Shown: piece after piece, positions 35,250 through 47,149 of the stretch | Numbering within the stretch: the stretch's first letter is position 1 | How the letters are laid out: the number at the start of each line of letters is the position of its first letter | Origin: Doryteuthis pealeii | Taxonomy: Eukaryota; Mollusca; Cephalopoda; Myopsida; Loliginidae | DNA: 64,000 nucleotides | NCBI GenBank assembly: GCA_023376005.1 | Contig: CM042157.1 | Span: 55,633,287-55,697,286 of the forward strand | Direction of reading: 5' to 3' | Notes under the pieces: generated by a model | Told to the model about the DNA's origin: nothing | Databases searched by the model: none | Seen by the model: only the letters and a program-made list of their open reading frames with translations | Made by a program: the position numbers and the translations under genes

Positions 35250-35478
35250 AGAGTGCAGTTGGTTTGAATTCAGTTTTTCTTCTCCTTGACTAGTTGCCTA
35301 ACCAAGGATAAAAACTCAGTCTGCCCTACTATTTAACCATAGCTGAGGTAGGGTGGGAGGAATAGATGAATTCATGATATAAGGGCATTAGCGCAAAGTG
35401 AAATTCAAGCAAACTTGTCCAAGATTTAATCTCAGGTCATTGATTCCATTTCCTATGACCATTATGTTAAGTGTGCAT
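35250..35478 (-). repeat. SINE family A (minus strand)
   Basis: GGTTTGAATTCAGTTTTTCT (3' end) through CAGTCTGCCCTACTATTTAA to CATTTCCTATGACCATTATG and GTGCATCC (head). Moderately decayed. Confidence 0.8.
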
Positions 35479-35611
35479 CCACTTAAAGTAACAGCAAATG
35501 ATTTTGGAAATGTATTTGGAAATCCATTAGAAGGATTTTTTAAAGGGTGGAAAATGAATAATATATTTACATGCATTTACAGCAGGAAACTTTTAGTTAT
35601 CACTTTTTTGG

Positions 35612-35768
35612 TATGGTGTAGGTATTTACTCAACCCGTTATCCACGGGTAGGATGTGACACATAGTTACAAGTGTGGGACATTTAACAAGCATCAAACAC
35701 TCTATTCACTAGTAATGTATCTCTGAGACTAGCTTGTTAACCATTACATCATGATAGGATGCCATTTT
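35612..35768 (-). repeat. SINE family C (minus strand)
   Basis: GTAGGTATTTACTCAACCCG ... GATGTGACACATAGTTACAA ... CTTGTTAACCATTACATCAT ... GGATGCCA. Confidence 0.75.
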
Positions 35769-36029
35769 CTGTTATGGTATGCTTGATCACTTTGATTCCA
35801 AGTATAATTCATGTTACCATAATGGTTTTTTTTCATCATTCAACTCTGTGTGTGTGAATATCTTTAAATTCAATATGAATGTAACAGGCAAAAGGGTTAA
35901 TATCTAATAAACAATACATAATGTTTTGCTATATCCATTTTTGTTGGCCAAGTTTGAGCAATTTCTTTCTCTGATTTTCATTGTTGTTAAAATAGTGATA
36001 ATCACAAAAAGAAATTATTCATTTCTGTG

Positions 36030-36192
36030 TTTGAATGATTTGCTAAGTAGATATCTAACTCGTTTGCCATAAGTAGAATGTGACACAAGGTCACAAGTAT
36101 TGGGCATCCAACATGGATCGAACTTGCTACCCAGTAGTAATAGTTCTGTGAGACTAGCTTGCTAACCATTGCATCACGATTGGTCACCCAAA
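36030..36192 (-). repeat. SINE family C (minus strand)
   Basis: GTAGATATCTAACTCGTTTG ... GAATGTGACACAAGGTCACA ... CTTGCTAACCATTGCATCAC ... GGTCACCC. Confidence 0.75.
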
Positions 36193-36751
36193 TGATTAGC
36201 TAAGTATGCAGCAATAGTGTGAAGATATCTCTACAATATACATTAGATAGTTTTTTCATACATTCACAAGTTAAAAGTGGAATTCTATTATTCACTCCTT
36301 CTTGATATATATTTACTATCTTTTTACTTAGATGATCTTATGTTATAGCTTATCAGGTGTTGAACTACTCATATCAGTATTGATTGTTAGTTTAATGACT
36401 TCATTAGATATGCTTTTATATAGTTCTGTTCCTATGATTTTTACTCTTTGTTCTTGTATCAGTTGCATCGTACTCTTTTCATGTTATCCTTGGGAAACTG
36501 ATCTTGTGAATAAAACTTATTTTAGGTACTACTTTTTATCTACTAGCAGAATTATGTACTTGTAAGTATGGCATAGTCATCACTTGTGGAAGACTAAAAG
36601 TTGAATGATCTATCTCTATTATGAAGTTGTTTGTATTATGTTTAAAATTGAAGAAAAAAAAAGAAAGCTAACAATCATTGTGATTGAGTAAATAAGTTGA
36701 CATTAGATTTAATATGGTTAACTTTATTTTGGGCCTATGCTGTTGACAAAG

Positions 36752-37392
36752 CTTAGAATATACTGACTTTTCTATGCAGACGGAAAAAAAAACCCCACTC
36801 TAAATGGGGGTGTTCTGGGTATGACAGTAAACTGCATCTGATAGTGAATCTCCAGTTCTGGAGCTCTAAGAAATGTATAATACCCCTTCATTGCTATTAC
36901 TCCCTGGTTCACTCTGACCTGGAGTGGGAGTACCAGTTAATGTATCATTTAGATTAGGTACTATTCAGTACTGCCAGATTAATGCGCAAATTTTTCAGTG
37001 AGTTTCTATCATTTTAAATCACAGTCACAACTGACTAGACAAACTGAAAATCGTTGAATGTTTCCTCTAAAACTTGCAGTAAAACTGCTGAACAACTGTA
37101 ATCAATTTCTTCTGGTGCTGAAATGACATTCACTAATTTGTTTGGCGCTGAAGATGCTTGGAGCTGAAATGGCAGCGCTGAATCTGTGGTGCTGAAATGA
37201 GCCAACCCTCATTTATGGGTCATTCATGGGTCCAATAGATCTGTTTAAAAAATGTTCATATTTAATTGGACCATGAGCCCAAAAAACTAACAAAAATGTA
37301 AATAAATACTATAAATGTGATTCCCTCACCTCTAAACATAAAATAACCCTATACAGGTTTGCATGCTGTTAAAACCAATTAAACATTTTGTG
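36752..37392 (+). repeat. Family B repeat, full length, split by a 257-bp insertion
   Basis: Body from AAGCTTAGAATATACTGACT to GGAGTGGGAGTACCAGTTAA and, after the insertion at 36952-37208, GGGTCCAATAGATCTGTTTA to the tail AAATAACCCTATACAGGTTT. The 45-base tandem unit is absent. Confidence 0.8.
36952..37208. mobile_element. Insertion of unknown type with (G/A)GCTGAA motifs at one end
   Basis: Flanked by an exact 7-bp duplication TCATTTA (36945-36951 and 37209-37215). The right end holds five degenerate repeats around GTGCTGAAATG / GCGCTGAAGATG. No coding sequence; superfamily unknown. Confidence 0.6.
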
Positions 37393-37567
37393 TATCCAAC
37401 ATTTCTCAATGAAATGAAGAAAAACATTTTTTTTCTTTTTAGTCGGTTATATTAATCCGGTTACATAAAATTATTTTCCAGCCTTTTTAGTTATATGAAC
37501 CCAAATATAGTTTACAGACCTCAGTTCCAAAGCCTAAAAATGAAACAAAAAAGAATTTATTTCTGGT

Positions 37568-37570
<3 letters not shown>

Positions 37571-37618
<48 letters not shown>
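37571..37618. repeat. (TA)n microsatellite
   Basis: About 46 bases of pure TA, directly followed by SINE family E. Confidence 0.95.
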
Positions 37619-37621
<3 letters not shown>

Positions 37622-37856
37622 GTCGACGGGGCGGCTTAATGTCGGTATCAGCCAGTCAGCGAGGGAGTCTATCCCCCTTTCAATAGCGCTAGACCAAGGA
37701 GATTGTTTTAGCATCTGAGGTGGAGCGCCACACCTACCATCAGCTCCTTACTTTACCGCACAGATCCCTGTGCTACTCATACGCTGAGTTGGCGAGGACT
37801 GGTATCGAACTAGGAACCTTGTGGTTTCTAGCCGAACGCTCTACCAAATGAATGGA
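37619..37856 (-). repeat. SINE family E (tRNA-derived, minus strand)
   Basis: On the minus strand: TTTGGTAGAGCGTTCGGCTA (box A region), AGGTTCCTAGTTCGATACCA (box B region), then GTAGGTGTGGCGCTCCACCT. It has an additional 3' body of about 80 bases, richer in GC than the copy at 26790. Confidence 0.85.
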
Positions 37857-38241
37857 TACTTTTATTTTCTCTGATAGTTATGAAAAGCCAGGTTATATTT
37901 GTTTTTTGTTACTATTTCAAAATTAATCAAATTCATTATTGATCAAGTGAATTTTACACTGGTTACTGGTCTGGAAACTAATTTGATATGCCTATCATAA
38001 TTGTTACATTTCCTCTGTTACTTTTTTGTTATGATTTAAAATGAAGTTGTCTAATATTGAAGAGATAAAGAAACTATAATAGTTAATTGGCTTTTTAATC
38101 TACACATGTTTAACTTACCTACAAAACTCCTGATTTAATGGATTAACAAAGGTAATATTTATATTGTGACATTATTTATACTTTACACTTCTGCATTCTC
38201 AGTGTATGTGTATATATCTATTTTGTAATTAATCAGCTATA

Positions 38242-38734
38242 CAGTGGAAGCTAGGTTCATGAATTTAATTAATTCCTGAAAGCTGTTCGTAATTCAAAAT
38301 GTTTGTAAACCGAACCTATTTACCCCATAGGAATCAATGTAAAATAGATTAATTTATTCTAGGACTCCAGATGATTGCTTATTTTAACTTTTACAGTATT
38401 ACTTTGTACACAAGTTCATACCTGAAACCAATGAAAATAATTAAATTGAAGACAAAATATAAGATAAACTCAATACTAAACAAATAAAATATAGACAAAA
38501 ATTTACCTTAATTTTATTTCACCATACCTGTATGGAGAAGAGTTGATGGTGTAAGTGGAAGTTGGTGGAGAAGAGGAGAGATGTTATTTTAGGGAAGGGG
38601 AGTCCCCTTTCATAAGAATATCACTTTATTGCCAGTTTGCATGTTCATAACTTGAGACACCATTCATCAACCGAGACAATTTTGTTCAGAAAATTTGTTG
38701 TGTTGAGAGACGTTTGTGAGCCAAGGTTCCATTG
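38242..38734. mobile_element. pogo/Tigger-like non-autonomous element
   Basis: Ends CAGTGGAAGCTAGGTTCAT and, inverted, CAATGGAACCTTGGCTCAC, each bordered by TA (38240-38241 and 38735-38736). The inner sequence GTAATTCAAAATGTTTGTAAA and its mirror near 38640-38700 continue the inverted similarity. No transposase. The CAGTGGAACCTCGGTT-type end is a hallmark of pogo-group MITEs. Confidence 0.7.
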
Positions 38735-39944
38735 TATAGTAAAATAGATTTCTTTTCAAATCTCATATAATGAACATTATCAGACTTGTTGTTCTGTTCA
38801 GTAATCAAGAGATTATTCTTTGATGTACTCACTATATTGCTAGTAATGGTTTTTTGAATGTTCTTTGTTTTCCTTAATCAGAAATGGAAAATATTCTCTT
38901 GGCAAATTATGTTTATTCTTTGTCTACTTCCTTTCTGCCTGAATTGCAAAGTTTTTAATATCTTTGTTCATTCAGTTCATAAATGCAAACACCTGAGACA
39001 ACTTGTTCATCTAGAAAATTCAAGTTAATCTCAATGGATTTCATACATTTGCTACAAAAAAGAAGAAAAAAAGTTCTATTCTTGATATATGATAAAGCAT
39101 TCATTTGTTTTTCCCTTATAGTATAATTCAATTTATCTTATAATAATAATTTATCTTCAGGTCTTATTTCTATTATTAAATCCAACCAAAATTGTTTAGA
39201 GGATTTATAACCTTTCTAAAGATATGATGATGAAGTCAAATTTTCTATACATTTGTCACAATTAAGAATTAATGAACCGTGTGTAATTTCTTATACTTGA
39301 TAGCTTTCCTTTTATTAAAAGAATAGAAAATGCCAAAAGCAAATTTTAAAGTACATTTCTGCTTTTAAGTATCTGAAAAACAAAGGAAATAAATTCAATA
39401 TAATTTGCAGTAGTTTTATCTTTTATATCTTGCTTTCTCACTTGTATTTTTTATGTAGCAAAAATCATTACTTCTGTTTTATTGTGGAATTGTTCCAACT
39501 GTGTGAACAGTTTGGAAGTGTAAAAAATCATAAAGGTTTATAAAACTGATTATATAACAAAGGCTATTACTAACTCTCAAGCGTTGGAAAACTTGGTTAA
39601 TGAATAGAACTTGAGTTTTTAAAAATTCATTTTTAATAATAGAATGTGTTGGAAAAATGACAGTTTTAACTGACTTTGTCACAATATTGTTTATTAAAGA
39701 TAAAACAATTTGAACATCCAGTTTCTATAGTTAAAATAGTTCATTGGTTTAGATATCTTATGGAATGCACAGTAAATGATGGCTCCTTAGCTTAACTCTT
39801 TTTATAACTAAATTATTTTTTAAGGATAAGGTTGCCTTTTAAATTCATTCATATGATATAAGATCAGGAAGTGCGGAGGAGCATCATCATCATCATGGTA
39901 AAATGGAATCTGCAAATATAATTTGAATTTCAGCTGTTGTAAGA

Positions 39945-40040
39945 AGAGGTACATAAATTTTCTGAACAAAAATTGTCTATGTTGATGAATCATGTCTCAA
40001 GTTATGAACATGCTAGCTGGTAATAAAGGGATATAATTGA
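39945..40040 (-). repeat. Fragment of the pogo/Tigger-like element
   Basis: AATTTTCTGAACAAAAATTG and ATGTCTCAAGTTATGAACAT match the reverse complement of 38620-38700, including the following TAATAAAGGGATAT. Confidence 0.65.
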
Positions 40041-40094
40041 CCCATTTTTGATCCACCCCTTCATAAATTTACACCCCCACCCCCAAACTATATT

Positions 40095-41335
40095 TTTCAC
40101 TTGACCACAAACAAACTCTTATTGAAATATAAAGTTGGCACTTTTGATAGAAGTTTGTTTATACTCATACTGTATCTGCTAAGTAATTATTCAACAATAT
40201 AGCTAGTTCAGTCCAGAGCTTTAGTCCTTACTTTGTTCTCTAAAAATTATATCCCTTGAAGTACAAGTAGAATTGAATTTGTTCCTCCAATCAATACCTC
40301 TAGTCTGTTAAACCCGGCTTAGATGAACTCATATTAAACCTAACATTGTTATTGGAAATGGACTTTGTGACTCCATTTCAAATCCAGGATGAGACTGTTT
40401 GTATTTCACATACTACTAATACCCTTGGTAAAAGTAGGTATTTACCCAACCTGTTCACAAAGTCACAAGTATGGGGCATCCAGTGAAGATTGAACTTCGC
40501 TATTCAGTAGTGACCCTTGGGAAAGGTATGAATCCAACTATTCTTTTTCCAGCAATGGGTAATAGCAGTATTGTCTGGTGGTGTTAGGCAAATACAATCT
40601 AGCATAATCATGCAATCAAAATGGCCTATATAAAATAATGAAATTAAACATTTTCAGTTTGAATCAAGCAGTTACACTCAAAATATACATAATTTATACA
40701 GTTGATTGTTAATCTTGTTTATTTTTATTGGAAGAAATTCATTCCAGTCTTTTTTGAAAATTGTCAATGGATGCTGAGGTTGCTTAATTTAACATTGATG
40801 TGTCTATTCCAGTTTTCTTTTAATTTGCTTTCAATTTCTATGTGAATTTTGTTTTGATGATATCTGGAATCATCTTTGCTTTTAATAGCAAATGAATTGA
40901 AGGAGAGTTGAATGAAATTATCATTTCTTTGGAAAAGTTAGCAAGTGCAAGATTTCTGCTTTTGTAGAAGCAGATGTTCATAAGGATGCAACATTTTCAC
41001 AGTGGGCTTCCATGTAAGGTTTAACATTGATAAATTTCATTGAACTTGGAATTTTCTTCTTTATCATAAAATTTATAAAATCTTTGATGAATTCTATCAA
41101 GAAGTATATCTGCATCATGTTCTTTTTGTTGTTTTTTTATTTTGAGAAAGGATGTAAGATCATCTATATTTTCAGTAATCATTTGTATTAATTGAGGATT
41201 TACTATTTTTGTAGTTATGTTTTGTTTCTCATTTTCTCTACTCTTACTATTACTCTTCAGATCATTTCTGATATGTGGAATCTGTTAATTGATGATTCAA
41301 ATGCAAGACAAATTTGGAAACCTTTCTTCAAAATC
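40095..41335. repeat. Dispersed repeat G, copy 2 (split by a SINE)
   Basis: Same orientation and order as copy 1 at 29560-31700. It carries a family A SINE at 40340-40572, at a different position from the SINE in copy 1. Confidence 0.75.
40340..40572 (+). repeat. SINE family A with a family C SINE fragment inside
   Basis: Family A sequence (GGAAATGGACTTTGTGACTC ... ACTAATACCCTTGG) breaks at about 40426 and resumes at about 40508 (ACCCTTGGGAAAGGTATGAA). The inserted 40427-40512 is a minus-strand family C fragment (GTAGGTATTTACCCAACCTG ... GGGGCATCCAGTGAAGATTG). ACCCTTGG is duplicated at the junctions. Confidence 0.7.
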
Positions 41336-41339
41336 TAGT

Positions 41340-43325
41340 CTCAACATTGACACTTGTAACTTCTCAATATCATTATTAGTAAAGAAGATAGGTTCAAGCT
41401 AATCTATACATTTTTGTTAAACATGGTTCTGGTTTGTGATCTTTTAATTGTAATAGATTGAACCTGATGGTAGCAGATATTTTTGCCTGTTCTACAAGAT
41501 AAGTTTAGTTTTGTAGATTTCATATTGAATGTTTACAATATGGGCAGCTGGAACCTGTTTTTGATTTTTTAGACAGTGTTTTATATGAAGGATCCACCTT
41601 TATCAAACTGGCACTGTTGGTTTAAATGAGCTTGTAGTTTAATCACTTCTTATTTGGGTATCACACACATTGGCCACTGATATTTTTTTTTATCTAAAAG
41701 GAGAACTCTCTTTTGTGTGAGAGGCATTTCCATCTTCTGTGTTAAGCATCTACTGTCACATTCAAATTTTCAGTTTTTCTTTGATTTTACTGTGATTCAT
41801 ATCTCTACTCCTCCCATTCTCTTTTTCCTTTCCTTTCTTTTTATATTTTATTCCCCTTTAATTTTGCCTTTGATTATTGCTCTCACCTTCCCAACAGAGT
41901 AATAATCATCTTTATGCATTCCTGGAAAGATCTCTGAACTTTTTTCATTATTAGATATTTTCGTTAAAAAAATATCTTGTCCCTTACATGTTACAATTGT
42001 TAATCGAGAAGAATGTGTGAGTGAGCACTTTGGCAAACCACTCTCCTATAACTACTATTCTGATAGTTATACCTGTAAAATGTTGTTACGCAATATTGAC
42101 AGAACTCTGCATCATATTAAACTCAAATTTAAAAAATAATTTTCTTTTTCCATAGAAAACCAACACTATTTATTTAGCAATGCAATTAAGAACAGTATTT
42201 TAAGTTTTTGATATTTGTTTTTTGATTGTCATAATTTTACTGTGTTAGGTTAATGCTTTACTATAACTTTGCTTGTCCTGTAATTCTGTTCAGTTGAGCA
42301 TTTTTAATCAGATGTATTTAATTAGCTTGGAAGAAATAAACCTGGGGATCTCAATCTAATGATTTGATGTCTGCTTTGAAATCATTTTAATAATGAAACA
42401 TCTTTTTTTTAAAACCTTATACTTTAACACTCATTTGCATTTGTACAGTTTTTATTTATACATTATTAATACATTCTTATTAATGTTTTATATTGCATTC
42501 TGTTTGTACGTCTATACCATTAACTGAAAATAATTCTGAAAACAAAGGACATTACAAACCAATGCAATTTCCAATTCCCCTGTGTAAAATCTGCAGAACT
42601 TCTTATTCATTGTTTCATATTGCTTAAAAAATGTTTTTCTCTTGATGTTATAACAATTCATTATGCTTGATCGCTTATATTAAAATAAATTATCCAACAA
42701 AAGAAAATCTAGCCATGAAGAGTTGTGCATAGCAACTGCTATAGATCTCCCCCCCTTTTTTTTTTGATGCTGCAAGTCTGCTCTCTGAGTTTAGTTCACT
42801 GAAAGCTTGTGAAGATTTATTATATTAAGATGTCTATTGATCCATTCAGCTACAATATTATTTATGAGACACTCCTATTTCTGTTTACATGTACTTTCCT
42901 ATAGAATTTCCATAAAAATAATTCCTGTTCAAGATAGTTTTTTTTTTTTCCTTTAAAGATCAGTCAATATGATTTAATTGGTGCATTTTAGAAGCAGATA
43001 TTTTAATGTTAATATGGGAAAGTAAGATATTTTTTACTTCATTTTCTGTTTTGTTTTCTACTTAAAGGTCATGTTGAGCACATGCAATATCCTGTAGAGA
43101 CTATTATTGTACAGATGAAAATGTATAATTTGCACACTATTCTTTTGTTACTAATGGTTTGATCATATACTATTTTCTTAGTTTTCTTGTTAAGGGTTAG
43201 ACATCATTGCAATGAGTTAAAACCTTTATTATTTATTCTGTGATAAAATGTTTCATTTGTCTGATAGTTTTTTGGTCTTTAGTTGCATTAGCGTCCAGAC
43301 CATTAGAGATATTGTTGTAGGAAAT
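41340..43325. other. No gene seen; AT-rich intron/intergenic DNA
   Basis: A C6T10 tract at 42750-42764 and poly-T at 42939-42949. No recognised coding sequence or repeat family. Confidence 0.55.
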
Positions 43326-43329
43326 ATCA

Positions 43330-43856
43330 GAGTAAAAAATATATCAACATGAAAAAGTGTCCTAGGTATGACACTAAACTGGACCTGATGGTAAAGCTCT
43401 AGTTCTTGAGATCTAGTGAGTGTGGAGTCACCCCTTCATTGTTATAATTTCTAGATCCACTCAGACCCAGCATAGTAGAATCTGTTAGGGTCCCATTTAT
43501 TGGTCAAATAGATCTGTTTCAAAATTATTCATATTGAAAAGGAAAACTTGATACCACATAACTGTAAATTATTTGTATTAAGAATAGTTATTTGAAGCTA
43601 TACTTGTTTACAAATTGTTATTTTCAGTTATTTGAAACTATATAACTGGGTGCAAACAAATGACTATCATTAAATAGAAATGCTTATTTGAAACCATATT
43701 ATTATTAGTATTAGATAGGAATACTTGAAATCATACAACTGCGCAAATCATTTGTATCAGAATCAAATATGAACATACAAAGAACATGATTTCCTAACCT
43801 ATAGGCATAAAATAACCTTAAATGGGTTGACATGCCATTAAATTCAATCAATCAAT
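43330..43856 (+). repeat. Family B repeat with the tandem region
   Basis: TATGACACTAAACTGGACCT ... GGGTCCCATTTATTGGTCAA, then at least four 45-base-type units (TATTTGAAACTATATAACTG and variants), then the tail AAAATAACCTTAAATGGGTT. Confidence 0.8.
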
Positions 43857-45039
43857 ATGAAAATACAGTTTAAGATTCTCAGTATATTTACATAATTGTT
43901 AGTTTTATTTATTTTTCTTTTAATATTTTGTAACTCAAAATCTTTTACTTTTTTAAAGCAAAACTTAAGAATTGTTTTGTTTTCAGTTTCATAGCATAAT
44001 TTACAATTGGATTAAATACAGGTGTGTAATCAGACAACACTTTCTTAACAAGATGAAGAAACTTTTTTTTATTTGCAAAGTTTTATCAAATCAACATTCT
44101 ACTGCTCGAGCTTTGTTTCATTTTATTATTTTTAACTTATTTCATTATTTATATACTGGTAAAGGAAATTTGATTTAGTTGTAAAAAAAAAACATTCCAA
44201 ACTCATCTGATAAAACTGTGTAAACAGAATGAGACACTTATTTTATGTCTTTCTCTCTGACTTAAATTACATTATGTCTGTGTGCAAGTAGGCTGCTTTT
44301 ATACATATCTTTGTGATGTGTGAGAGGGTGTATTTCTTAGTAAATGAATGAAAGGATTCCACTCCACCTATCTTGGAGTATGTGCTTACATTCAGCAGTT
44401 AGCATAACTATTTTCATTGCTTATTGTTGATAGTTCATTCATCATTATGTGTTTTGTACATTAGGCTTTGTTTTCATATTGACACAGTTCAACAATTAAC
44501 TTACCTAATTTTGATCACTTTAACTCTGAGAATACCTGATACTAATATGTGAATAGGTTTTATACACAACTGAATTCACCCCCTTCCCCCCACAACAATT
44601 TTATCAATAATTTATTCTGATCACAACCAGTTAGATGCATACTGATGTGCAGACTATTTTATTGTATCTTTAATCATGCAATGTTCATGCTTTATGTCCA
44701 AGATAAAATATTTGATTGCTTTTCTCCTGTTCATTACTAAGTTCAGTTTCATTGCATTAAGTATCAGCTTTTTTTTTTTTTTTTTCTTTCTAAAATGGAA
44801 GTTGTAAAAGCAAATCGAATCACATTCAGTTTTAGAATTGCCTTTAAGTATTTTAATCTATTCTTCAGTTGCTGTTGATTAGGTCCCAAGCGATGATCTT
44901 TGCCCTTCTTTTTAAATGATATAAACATAAAGAGAACATTTTATTTTTAACCAAATACCTATTGTGGGTAATTTTTGGCATATAAAATATCTTTACAAAT
45001 GCTTAATTTTTATTATATACTAAAACAACCACTTGTTGA

Positions 45040-45642
45040 TGGGGCTTAGATTATGCTGATTGTATCCCCTGCAGAGGGTTAAGACCCCCCCCCCCAAAAA
45101 AAAAAAAAAAAAAAAAAACAGGTGTCCTGGGTATAATACTAAACTGCCTCTGATGGTGAGGCTCAAGATCTGGTGAGTATGGAATACCCCCTTCATTTGC
45201 ATTACTCCCAGCTCCACTCTGACCTGGAGTAGTAATACCTGTTAGTCCTATCTATGAATCAAATAGGTCTTTTTGAAAAATTTTATGTTGTATAGGAATA
45301 CCTGATGCCATCTGTGTAAATTATTTATTTTAAGAATAGTTGCTTGAAGCTGTAATTGTTTACTAAGGATTATTATTATTAGTTACTTGGAACTATTTAA
45401 CGGTTTTCAAACAAATGATTATTATTAACAATCCCCAACACCACCAAGGCCATATGTTTTAACAATGCTTTGATATTATTGAGAGATAAATATAGCTTAG
45501 ACGAGTGGAGGGAGAGAAAGATTTCGATGAGCTCTATTCAAAATGGGTTTAAACTAGCAGTAAAAATTATGGAGTTAAACAGAAAATAAGCCCCAGTGGT
45601 GTCATGGACTGTAAATAGAAATAGTTACTTGAAACCATATAA

Positions 45643-45645
<3 letters not shown>
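45040..45645 (+). repeat. Family B repeat with tandem region, split by a 183-bp MITE
   Basis: GGGGCTTAGATTATGCTGAT, C10A20-type homopolymer, then TGGTGAGGCTCAAGATCTGG, TCCACTCTGACCTGGAGTAG and the tandem units, split at 45429-45611. A (TA)n tract replaces the tail. Confidence 0.8.
45429..45611. mobile_element. Small MITE in a family B repeat (3-bp target duplication)
   Basis: Ends CAATCCCCAACACCACC and, inverted, CAGTCCATGACACCACT match at 13 of 17 positions. Flanks are TAA (45426-45428) and TAA (45612-45614). A 3-bp TAA duplication suits the PIF/Harbinger group; this assignment is inference. Confidence 0.6.

Positions 45646-45648
<3 letters not shown>

Positions 45649-45699
<51 letters not shown>
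45649..45699. repeat. (TA)n microsatellite
   Basis: About 50 bases of TA preceded by GTGTGTGTA. Confidence 0.95.
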
Positions 45700-45701
<2 letters not shown>

Positions 45702-46394
45702 GCGGGCAAAATAGGTGAACAGTATATGATAGTTTTTATTTTGAAATTATATAAATCAGTATATCCATTTATTTTGTATACACAATACAATTAATAATTA
45801 ACTTGTACCAAAACAGTGAACTGGTGCACTTTTTAGGGTTGTGCACAAATGCTTTGGCAATAAATTGCTTATTGTCCTCCAATGCAAACTGTTTTAGGTC
45901 AACCAGCTTTTAGTACATTAAGAATTAATGTCAGTGGCATCAACTTTGTCATAAATACAGTAAATAGTTTGTCTATTTGAAGCTTGAGTAACAAATGTTT
46001 CAACTCATTTTATTTTAACAATTTCAGCATATTGAGATTTCCAATATGTTTTTTAATGACAATTTCTTTCATTTATTTGACATGGGTTTTCTGAACTAAA
46101 GAGTAGCCAAAAGTATTAGAATTTAGCCACAGCACCAAAAATAATATATAGTGACAATTGTAATTGAAAACTTTTTTTAGAAATGTTAGAAAGTTGTCTT
46201 GAGAATTATGATTATTAAATGAAAACACTAACAATTTTATTACCTTATGTTATAAGTGCTAAATGAAAGGTCTATCTGTACTATGTATGTATAGCTTTTT
46301 TGAAAAAAGAAAAACACTATATTGTTTTTAGTTGAGTTATTAGATTTACATGGGATCAATTCAGGCAATAAGTATTTTTGTTGCTGTGGCTAAA

Positions 46395-46558
46395 TTCTGT
46401 CTATGGGTCAAATAAATATGTTGGAAAATTAGGAATACTTGAAATCATATGCAAATTATTTGTATTAAGAATAGTATCTTGAAGCTATAATTGTTTACAA
46501 ATGATTGTTTTTTGTTACTTGAAACCATATGATTGCTTCCAATAAACAAACAAAAAAA
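46395..46558 (+). repeat. Family B fragment, tandem region
   Basis: CTATGGGTCAAATAAATATG then TTGAAATCATATGCAAATTA, GAATAGTATCTTGAAGCTAT and related units. Confidence 0.7.
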
Positions 46559-46920
46559 ATGACATTGGCATCAAGGATTGATATACTATACAATCTCCTT
46601 AAAAATTGTTTACTCACTGAACCAATAAATTCATTTTATTTCACTAATAGTCGTGTTCACAAATGTTTGATTTATATATCTTTATGACTTCAGCTCTATT
46701 ATGGCTTAACTTGTACTTTTAATACAAGTATAAAATGTAAGAATTTTGTGTTGTAAAGCTTTCCTTTTTCTATCTTAAAAAAAAAAAAAAATGTAAGCAT
46801 TTTTCAATTAGATAAAAATCTTTACTGTATAATCAACAAATATTGATTTAGAAATTTAAAAAAAAAAAATGATTAGAAATGTTAATTTGATGTTGAACAA
46901 CCTAATAGCAATAGTTTTAA

Positions 46921-47141
46921 CCCTTTCACTGCGTAATCAAATTTCATGGTCATTCCTGTAATGATGTTAATTATCCACCAAAAAGTTAAATTGATACTGG
47001 GTTGCGCAATGTTCAGAAGTCACTGTGGGTGTATCCGGTTCTTGCAGCATAAGGAGAGGTTTTTTCAAAACTGTGAGAGTAAATCCGCTTTCCACAGTAA
47101 CAAAATTTGAATAGATATATCCAGTTTCCACAGCAAAAAAG
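46921..47141. mobile_element. piggyBac-like MITE
   Basis: Bordered by TTAA at 46917-46920 and 47142-47145. Ends are CCCTTTCACTGCG and, inverted, CTTTTTTGCTGTGG. The right part has three degenerate repeats of ATCC(G/A)(C/G)TTTCCACAG type (about 47030-47135). No transposase. TTAA target and CCC(T)TT ends are typical of piggyBac-group MITEs. Confidence 0.65.
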
Positions 47142-47149
47142 TTAAGCTC

